Below, one piece after another: positions 54,601-64,000 of a stretch of 64,000 nucleotides of DNA. The position numbers and the translations under genes were made by a program. Under the pieces are notes generated by a model. The model saw only the letters and a program-made list of their open reading frames with translations. It was not told the origin of the DNA and ran no database searches. The stretch comes from Auanema rhodensis (taxonomy: Eukaryota > Nematoda > Chromadorea > Rhabditida > Rhabditidae): the NCBI GenBank assembly GCA_964057225.1, contig OZ059898.1:9486001-9550000 (forward strand), given 5' to 3'. Positions within the stretch are counted from its first letter, which is position 1. Each line of letters begins with the position of its first letter.

Positions 54601-57600
54601 GACGATTGTAAGTTTTAGAAAATAATAAAAGTTTAGCTCTCTCTACTATTAACTGATTGTCGGCTAAATTATGGTAACAGTTTTTATTAAAAGTTTCCAT
54701 GATTATGATTAAACAAAGAGAAAAGAATCAAAGAGAAACACTTCTTGTTTACTTATTTGATTATAATACTTGAAATTCCGAAAACAGTAGAATAAAATCA
54801 AGAAAGCGACAAAAACAGTTGACGATTAGAAGACGATTGTAAGTTTTAGAAAATAATTAAAGTTTAGCTCTCTCTACTATTAACTGATTGTCGGCTAAAT
54901 TATGGTAACAGTTTTTATTAAAAGTTTCCATGATTATGATTAAACAAAGAAAAAAGAATCAAAGAGAAACACTTCTTGTTTATTTATTTGATTATAATAC
55001 TTGAAATTCCAAAAACAGTAGAATAAAATTGAGAAAGCGACATAAACAGTTGAACGATTAGAAGACGATTGTAAGTTTTAGAAAATAATTAAAGTTTAGC
55101 TTTCTCTACTATTAACTGATTGTCGGCTAAATTATGGTAACAGTTTTTATTAAAAGTTTCCATGATTATGATTAAACAAAGAGAAAAGAATCAAAGAGAA
55201 ACACTTCTTGTTTACTTATTTGATTATAATACTTGAAATTCCGAAAACAGTAGAATAAAATTGAGAAAGCGACAAAAACAGTTGAACGATTAGAAGACGA
55301 TTGTAAGTTTTAGAAAATAATAAAAGTTTAGCTCTCTCTACTATTAACTGATTGTCGGCTAAATTATGGTAACAGTTTTTATTAAAAGTTTCCATGATTA
55401 TGATTAAACAAAAAAAGAAGAATCAAAAGAGTCTCTTCTTGTTTATTTATTTGATTATAATACTTGAAATTCCGAAAACAGTAGAATAAAATCGAGAAAG
55501 CGACATAAACAGTTGAACGATTACAACACGATTGTAAGTTTTAGAAAATAATTAAAGTTTAGCTCTCTCTACTATTAACTGATTGTCGGCTAAATTATGG
55601 TAACAGTTTTTATTAAAAGTTTCCATGATTATGATTAAACAAAGAGAAAAGAATCAAAGAGAAACACTTCTTGTTTACTTATTTGATTATAATACTTGAA
55701 ATTCCGAAAACAGTAGAATAAAATCAAGAAAGCGACAAAAACAGTTGAACGATTAGAAGACGATTGTAAGTTTTAGAAAATAATAAAAGTTTAGCTCTCT
55801 CTACTATTAACTGATTGTCGGCTAAATTATGGTAACAGTTTTTATTAAAAGTTTCCATGATTATGATTAAACAAAAAAAGAAGAATCAAAAGAGTCTCTT
55901 CTTGTTTATTTATTTGATTATAATACTTGAAATTCCGAAAACAGTAGAATAAAATCAAGAAAGCGACAAAAACAGTTGAATGATTAGAAGACGATTGTAA
56001 GTTTTAGAAAATAATAAAAGTTTAGCTCTCTCTACTATTAACTGATTGTCGGCTAAATTATGGTAACAGTTTTTATTAAAAGTTTCCATGATTATGATTT
56101 AACAAAGAAAAAAGAATCAAAAGAGTCTCTTCTTGTTTATTTATTTGATTATAATACTTGAAATTCCGAAAACAGTAGAATAAAATTGAGAAAGCGACAA
56201 AAACAGTTGAACGATTAGAAGACAATTGTAAGTTTTGGAAAAGAATTAAAGTTTAGCTCTCTCTACTATTAACTGATTGTCGGCTAAATTATGGTAACAG
56301 TTTTTATTAAAAGTTTCCATGATTATGATTAAACAAAGAAAAAAGAATAAAAAGAGTCACTTCTTGTTTATTTATTTGATTATAATACTTGAAATTCCGA
56401 AAACAGTAGAATAAAATTGAGAAAGCGACAAAAACAGTTGAACGATTAGAAGACAATTGTAAGTTTCGGAAAAGAATTAAAGTTTGGCTCTCTCTACTAT
56501 TAACTGATTGTCGGCTAAATTATGGTAACAGTTTTTATTAAAAGTTTCCATGGTTATGATTAAACAAAGAAAAAAGAATCAAAGAGAAACACTTCTTGTT
56601 TATTTATTTGATTATAATACTTGAAATTCCAAAAACAGTAGAATAAAATTGAGAAAGCGACATAAACAGTTGAACGATTAGAAGACGATTGTAAGTTTTA
56701 GAAAAGAAATAAAGTTTAGCTCTCTCGGTTATTATCTGATTGTCGGCTAAAGTATGGTAACAGTTTTTATTAAAAGTTTCCATGATTATGATTAAACAAA
56801 GAAAAAAGAATCAAAGAGAAACACTTCTTGTTTATTTATTTGATTATAATACTTGAAATTCCAAAAACAGTAGAATAAAATCGAGAAAGCGACATAAACA
56901 GTTGAACGATTACAACACGATTGTAAGTTTTAGAAAATAATTAAAGTTTAGCTCTCTCTACTATTAACTGATTGTCGGCTAAATTATGGTAACAGTTTTT
57001 ATTAAAAGTTCCCATGATTATGATTAAACAAAGAAAAAAGAATCAAAGAGAAACACTTCTTGTTTATTTATTCGATTATAATACTTGAAATTCCAAAAAC
57101 AGTAGAATAAAATTGAGAAAGCGACATAAACAGTTGAACGATTAGAAGACGATTGTAAGTTTTGGAAAAGAATTAAAGTTTAGCTCTCTCTACTATTAAC
57201 TGATTGTCGGCTAAATTATGGTAACAGTTTTTATTAAAAGTTTCCATGATTATGATTAAACAAAGAGAAAAGAATCAAAGAGAAACACTTCTTGTTTACT
57301 TATTTGATTACAATACTTGAAATTCCGAAAACAGTAGAATAAAATTGAGAAAGCGACAAAAACAGTTGAACGATTAGAAGACAATTGTAAGTTTTGGAAA
57401 AGAATTAAAGTTTAGCTCTCTCTACTATTAACTGATTGTCGGCTAAATTATGGTAACAGTTTTTATTAAAAGTTTCCATGATTATGATTAAACAAAGAAA
57501 AAAGAATAAAAAGAGTCACTTCTTGTTTATTTATTTGATTATAATACTTGAAATTCCGAAAACAGTAGAATAAAATTGAGAAAGCGACAAAAACAGTTGA

Positions 57601-60600
57601 ACGATTAGAAGACAATTGTAAGTTTCGGAAAAGAATTAAAGTTTGGCTCTCTCTACTATTAACTGATTGTCGGCTAAATTATGGTAACAGTTTTTATTAA
57701 AAGTTTCCATGGTTATGATTAAACAAAGAAAAAAGAATCAAAGAGAAACACTTCTTGTTTACTTATTTGATTATAATACTTGAAATTCCGAAAACAGTAG
57801 AATAAAATCAAGAAAGCGACAAAAACAGTTGACGATTAGAAGACGATTGTAAGTTTTAGAAAATAATTAAAGTTTAGCTCTCTCTACTATTAACTGATTG
57901 TCGGCTAAATTATGGTAACAGTTTTTATTAAAAGTTTCCATGATTATGATTAAACAAAGAGAAAAGAATCAAAGAGAAACACTTCTTGTTTACTTATTTG
58001 ATTATAATACTTGAAATTCCGAAAACAGTAGAATAAAATCAAGAAAGCGACAAAAACAGTTGACGATTAGAAGACGATTGTAAGTTTTAGAAAATAATTA
58101 AAGTTTAGCTCTCTCTACTATTAACTGATTGTCGGCTAAATTATGGTAACAGTTTTTATTAAAAGTTTCCATGATTATGATTAAACAAAGAAAAAAGAAT
58201 CAAAGAGAAACACTTCTTGTTTACTTATTTGATTATAATACTTGAAATTCCGAAAACAGTAGAATAAAATCAAGAAAGCGACAAAAACAGTTTAACGATT
58301 AGAAGACGATTGTAAGTTTTAGAAAATAATAAAAGTTTAGCTCTCTCTACTATTAACTGATTGTCGGCTAAATTATGGTAACAGTTTTTATTAAAAGTTT
58401 CCATGATTATGATTAAACAAAAAAAGAAGAATCAAAAGAGTCTCTTCTTGTTTATTTATTTGATTATAATACTTGAAATTCCGAAAACAGTAGAATAAAA
58501 TCAAGAAAGCGACAAAAACAGTTGAATGATTAGAAGACGATTGTAAGTTTTAGAAAATAATAAAAGTTTAGCTCTCTCGGTTATTATCTGATTGTCGGCT
58601 AAAGTATGGTAACAGTTTTTATTAAAAGTTTCCATGATTATGATTAAACAAAGAAAAAAGAATCAAAGAGAAACACTTCTTGTTTATTTATTTGATTATA
58701 ATACTTGAAATTCCAAAAACAGTAGAATAAAATCGAGAAAGCGACATAAACAGTTGAACGATTACAACACGATTGTAAGTTTTAGAAAATAATTAAAGTT
58801 TAGCTCTCTCGGTTATTATCTGATTGTCGGCTAAAGTATGGTAACAGTTTTTATTAAAAGTTTCCATGATTATGATTAAACAAAGAAAAAAGAATCAAAG
58901 AGAAACACTTCTTGTTTACTTATTTGATTATAATACTTGAAATTCCGAAAACAGTAGAATAAAATTGAGAAAGCGACAAAAACAGTTGAACGATTAGAAG
59001 ACGATTGTAAGTTTTAGAAAATAATAAAAGTTTAGCTCTCTCTACTATTAACTGATTGTCGGCTAAATTATGGTAACAGTTTTTATTAAAAGTTTCCATG
59101 ATTATGATTAAACAAAAAAAGAAGAATCAAAAGAGTCTCTTCTTGTTTATTTATTTGATTATAATACTTGAAATTCCGAAAACAGTAGAATAAAATCGAG
59201 AAAGCGACATAAACAGTTGAACGATTACAACACGATTGTAAGTTTTAGAAAATAATTAAAGTTTAGCTCTCTCTACTATTAACTGATTGTCGGCTAAATT
59301 ATGGTAACAGTTTTTATTAAAAGTTTCCATGATTATGATTAAACAAAGAGAAAAGAATCAAAGAGAAACACTTCTTGTTTACTTATTTGATTATAATACT
59401 TGAAATTCCGAAAACAGTAGAATAAAATCAAGAAAGCGACAAAAACAGTTTAACGATTAGAAGACGATTGTAAGTTTTAGAAAATAATAAAAGTTTAGCT
59501 CTCTCTACTATTAACTGATTGTCGGCTAAATTATGGTAACAGTTTTTATTAAAAGTTTCCATGATTATGATTAAACAAAAAAAGAAGAATCAAAAGAGTC
59601 TCTTCTTGTTTATTTATTTGATTATAATACTTGAAATTCCGAAAACAGTAGAATAAAATCAAGAAAGCGACAAAAACAGTTGAATGATTAGAAGACGATT
59701 GTAAGTTTTAGAAAATAATAAAAGTTTAGCTCTCTCTACTATTAACTGATTGTCGGCTAAATTATGGTAACAGTTTTTATTAAAAGTTTCCATGATTATG
59801 ATTTAACAAAGAAAAAAGAATCAAAAGAGTCTCTTCTTGTTTATTTATTTGATTATAATACTTGAAATTCCGAAAACAGTAGAATAAAATTGAGAAAGCG
59901 ACAAAAACAGTTGAACGATTAGAAGACAATTGTAAGTTTTGGAAAAGAATTAAAGTTTAGCTCTCTCTACTATTAACTGATTGTCGGCTAAATTATGGTA
60001 ACAGTTTTTATTAAAAGTTTCCATGATTATGATTAAACAAAGAAAAAAGAATAAAAAGAGTCACTTCTTGTTTATTTATTTGATTATAATACTTGAAATT
60101 CCGAAAACAGTAGAATAAAATTGAGAAAGCGACAAAAACAGTTGAACGATTAGAAGACAATTGTAAGTTTCGGAAAAGAATTAAAGTTTGGCTCTCTCTA
60201 CTATTAACTGATTGTCGGCTAAATTATGGTAACAGTTTTTATTAAAAGTTTCCATGGTTATGATTAAACAAAGAAAAAAGAATCAAAGAGAAACACTTCT
60301 TGTTTATTTATTTGATTATAATACTTGAAATTCCAAAAACAGTAGAATAAAATTGAGAAAGCGACATAAACAGTTGAACGATTAGAAGACGATTGTAAGT
60401 TTTAGAAAAGAAATAAAGTTTAGCTCTCTCGGTTATTATCTGATTGTCGGCTAAAGTATGGTAACAGTTTTTATTAAAAGTTTCCATGATTATGATTAAA
60501 CAAAGAAAAAAGAATCAAAGAGAAACACTTCTTGTTTATTTATTTGATTATAATACTTGAAATTCCAAAAACAGTAGAATAAAATCGAGAAAGCGACATA

Positions 60601-63600
60601 AACAGTTGAACGATTACAACACGATTGTAAGTTTTAGAAAATAATTAAAGTTTAGCTCTCTCTACTATTAACTGATTGTCGGCTAAATTATGGTAACAGT
60701 TTTTATTAAAAGTTCCCATGATTATGATTAAACAAAGAAAAAAGAATCAAAGAGAAACACTTCTTGTTTATTTATTCGATTATAATACTTGAAATTCCAA
60801 AAACAGTAGAATAAAATCGAGAAAGCGACATAAACAGTTGAACGATTACAACACGATTGTAAGTTTTAGAAAATAATTAAAGTTTAGCTCTCTCTACTAT
60901 TAACTGATTGTCGGCTAAATTATGGTAACAGTTTTTATTAAAAGTTTCCATGATTATGATTAAACAAAGAGAAAAGAATCAAAGAGAAACACTTCTTGTT
61001 TACTTATTTGATTACAATACTTGAAATTCCGAAAACAGTAGAATAAAATTGAGAAAGCGACAAAAACAGTTGAACGATTAGAAGACAATTGTAAGTTTTG
61101 GAAAAGAATTAAAGTTTAGCTCTCTCTACTATTAACTGATTGTCGGCTAAATTATGGTAACAGTTTTTATTAAAAGTTTCCATGATTATGATTAAACAAA
61201 GAAAAAAGAATAAAAAGAGTCACTTCTTGTTTATTTATTTGATTATAATACTTGAAATTCCGAAAACAGTAGAATAAAATTGAGAAAGCGACAAAAACAG
61301 TTGAACGATTAGAAGACAATTGTAAGTTTCGGAAAAGAATTAAAGTTTGGCTCTCTCTACTATTAACTGATTGTCGGCTAAATTATGGTAACAGTTTTTA
61401 TTAAAAGTTTCCATGGTTATGATTAAACAAAGAAAAAAGAATCAAAGAGAAACACTTCTTGTTTATTTATTTGATTATAATACTTGAAATTCCAAAAACA
61501 GTAGAATAAAATTGAGAAAGCGACATAAACAGTTGAACGATTAGAAGACGATTGTAAGTTTTAGAAAAGAAATAAAGTTTAGCTCTCTCGGTTATTATCT
61601 GATTGTCGGCTAAAGTATGGTAACAGTTTTTATTAAAAGTTTCCATGATTATGATTAAACAAAGAAAAAAGAATCAAAGAGAAACACTTCTTGTTTATTT
61701 ATTTGATTATAATACTTGAAATTCCAAAAACAGTAGAATAAAATCGAGAAAGCGACATAAACAGTTGAACGATTACAACACGATTGTAAGTTTTAGAAAA
61801 TAATTAAAGTTTAGCTCTCTCTACTATTAACTGATTGTCGGCTAAATTATGGTAACAGTTTTTATTAAAAGTTCCCATGATTATGATTAAACAAAGAAAA
61901 AAGAATCAAAGAGAAACACTTCTTGTTTATTTATTCGATTATAATACTTGAAATTCCAAAAACAGTAGAATAAAATTGAGAAAGCGACATAAACAGTTGA
62001 ACGATTAGAAGACGATTGTAAGTTTTGGAAAAGAATTAAAGTTTAGCTCTCTCTACTATTAACTGATTGTCGGCTAAATTATGGTAACAGTTTTTATTAA
62101 AAGTTTCCATGATTATGATTAAACAAAGAGAAAAGAATCAAAGAGAAACACTTCTTGTTTACTTATTTGATTACAATACTTGAAATTCCGAAAACAGTAG
62201 AATAAAATCAAGAAAGCGACAAAAACAGTTGAACGATTAGAAGACGATTGTAAGTTTTAGAAAATAATAAAAGTTTAGCTCTCTCTACTATTAACTGATT
62301 GTCGGCTAAATTATGGTAACAGTTTTTATTAAAAGTTTCCATGATTATGATTAAACAAAGAAAAAAGAATCAAAGAGAAACACTTCTTGTTTATTTATTC
62401 GATTATAATACTTGAAATTCCAAAAACAGTAGAATAAAATTGAGAAAGCGACATAAACAGTTGAACGATTAGAAGACGATTGTAAGTTTTGGAAAAGAAT
62501 TAAAGTTTAGCTCTCTCTACTATTAACTGATTGTCGGCTAAATTATGGTAACAGTTTTTATTAAAAGTTTCCATGATTATGATTAAACAAAGAGAAAAGA
62601 ATCAAAGAGAAACACTTCTTGTTTACTTATTTGATTATAATACTTGGAATTCCTAAAACAGTAGAATAAAATCAAGAAAGCGACAAAAACAGTTGAACGA
62701 TTAGAAGACGATTGTAAGTTTTAGAAAATAATTAAAGTTTAGCTCTCTCTACTATTAACTGATTGTCGGCTAAATTATGGTAACAGTTTTTATTAAAAGT
62801 TCCCATGATTATGATTAAACAAAGAAAAAAGAATCAAAGAGAAACACTTCTTGTTTATTTATTCGATTATAATACTTGAAATTCCAAAAACAGTAGAATA
62901 AAATTGAGAAAGCGACATAAACAGTTGAACGATTAGAAGACGATTGTAAGTTTTAGAAAATAATTAAAGTTTAGCTCTCTCTACTATTAACTGATTGTCG
63001 GCTAAATTATGGTAACAGTTTTTATTAAAAGTTTCCATGATTATGATTAAACAAAGAGAAAAGAATCAAAGAGAAACACTTCTTGTTTACTTATTTGATT
63101 ATAATACTTGAAATTCCGAAAACAGTAGAATAAAATCAAGAAAGCGACAAAAACAGTTGAACGATTAGAAGACGATTGTAAGTTTTAGAAAATAATAAAA
63201 GTTTAGCTCTCTCTACTATTAACTGATTGTCGGCTAAATTATGGTAACAGTTTTTATTAAAAGTTTCCATGATTATGATTAAACAAAGAAAAATGAATCA
63301 AAAGAGTCTCTTCTTGTTTATTTATTTGATTATAATACTTGAAATTCCGAAAACAGTAGAATAAAATCAAGAAAGCGACAAAAACAGTTGAATGATTAGA
63401 AGACAATTGTAAGTATTAGAAAATAATTAAAGTTTAGCTCTCTCTACTATTAACTGGTTGTCGGCTAAAGTATGGTGACAGTTTTTATTAAAAGTTTCCA
63501 TGATTATGATTAAACAAAGAAAAAAGAATCAAAAGAGTCACTTCTTGTTTATTTATTTGATTATAATACTTGAAATTCCGAAAACAGTAGAATAAAATTG

Positions 63601-64000
63601 AGAAAGCGACAAAAACAGTTGAACGATTAGAAGACAATTGTAAGTTTTGGAAAAGAATTAAAGTTTAGCTCTCTCTACTATTAACTGATTGTCGGCTAAA
63701 TTATGGTAACAGTTTTTATTAAAAGTTTCCATGGTTATGATTAAACAAAGAAAAAAGAATCGAAAGAGTCACTTCTTGTTTATTTATTTGATTATAATAC
63801 TTGAAATTCCGAAAACAGTAGAATAAAATTGAGAAAGCGACAAAAACAGTTGATTTTTGAAGACAATTGTAAGTTTTAGAAAAGAAATAAAGTTTAGCTC
63901 TCTCGGTTATGATCTGATTGTCGGCTAAAGTATGGTAACAGTTTTTATTAAAAGTTTCCATGATTATGATTAAGCAAAGAAAAAAGAATCAAAAGAGTCA
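48642..64000. repeat. Satellite array, about 232-bp monomer, about 66 units, open at window end
   Basis: Units start GGTAACAGTTTTTATTAAAA at 48644, 48876, 49107, 49339 and so on to 63934, mean spacing 231.7 bp. The first unit is the most diverged, as at an array edge. Variants recur in blocks (A-rich AAAAAAAGAAGAATC, CTCTCGGTTATTATC, ACAGTTGACG, CCATGGTTATG), showing higher-order structure. No gene or transposon interrupts it. Pericentromeric or other heterochromatin is likely but not shown. Confidence 0.95.
55400..61420. repeat. Higher-order duplication in the satellite, offset 3704 bp (16 units)
   Basis: Diagnostic variants at 56097-56100 (GATTTAACAAAG), 56551 (TGGTTATG), 56727 (GGTTATTATC), 57306 (GATTACAATA) and 57710 (TGGTTATG) recur in the same order exactly 3704 bp downstream. 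So a block of at least 2.3 kb was copied in register 16 units away. Confidence 0.85.

Noticed and set aside
63719..63961. 80-codon minus-strand ORF in the satellite
   Set aside because: It is a chance reading across one variant satellite unit; neighbouring units have stops in the same frame.

Overview
This is eukaryotic, AT-rich genomic DNA made almost wholly of transposable elements and ends in a satellite array. Spliceable genes carry very short introns (about 39-55 nt, GT-AG plus one GC-AG) with T-rich AG acceptors. The elements are Maverick/Polinton, BEL/Pao with a phlebovirus-like glycoprotein, Ty3/Gypsy-like, Tc1, mariner DD37D and hAT. This suits a small invertebrate, and a nematode (possibly a Trichinella-like enoplean) is my best guess. 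The species cannot be read from the sequence, and no clear host housekeeping gene is visible.

Layout. 1-5400: 3' part of a Gypsy-like element (copy 1, +) in which an envelope-like, membrane-anchored region is fused in one frame to protease and reverse transcriptase; it ends in IN, a small conserved ORF, a polypurine tract and an LTR. 5409-6087: BEL/Pao fragment (-). 6088-8340: degenerate Gypsy pol (copy B, -). 8370-10024: 3' part of a spliced hAT transposase gene (+). 10140-11740: unassigned repeats, including a 504-bp composite repeat with a tRNA-like stretch.

11986-40987 is a nest of insertions. A minus-strand ORF of 120 codons is interrupted by a BEL/Pao provirus (12105-40738; 5-bp target duplication GCAGT). 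The provirus was entered by Maverick A (its right end is at 34200). Maverick A was entered by a complete Maverick B (13396-29038; 15,643 bp; 6-bp target duplication GTGGTC). A later deletion joined the BEL 5' LTR to the interior of Maverick A at about 12313.

Maverick B has a full virus-like gene set: chromodomain integrase, packaging ATPase, double jelly-roll major capsid, minor capsid (penton), adenovirus-type cysteine protease, pVI/pX-like basic protein, C2H2 zinc-finger protein, a protein-primed DNA polymerase B spread over 14 exons, and unrecognised genes. Among the latter is a three-exon cysteine-rich gene behind a TATA box. Replication (PolB), integration (IN) and particle assembly (capsids, ATPase, protease) are therefore all encoded.

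41181-44179: two Tc1-like elements, one broken and one with intact inverted repeats but frameshifts. 44520-45968: a hAT BED-finger remnant running into a spliced gene of unknown function. 46043-48641: Gypsy-like copy C (-), gutted and carrying a mariner DD37D fragment. 48642-64000: satellite of about 232-bp units (about 66 copies, running off the window) with a 16-unit (3704 bp) higher-order duplication.
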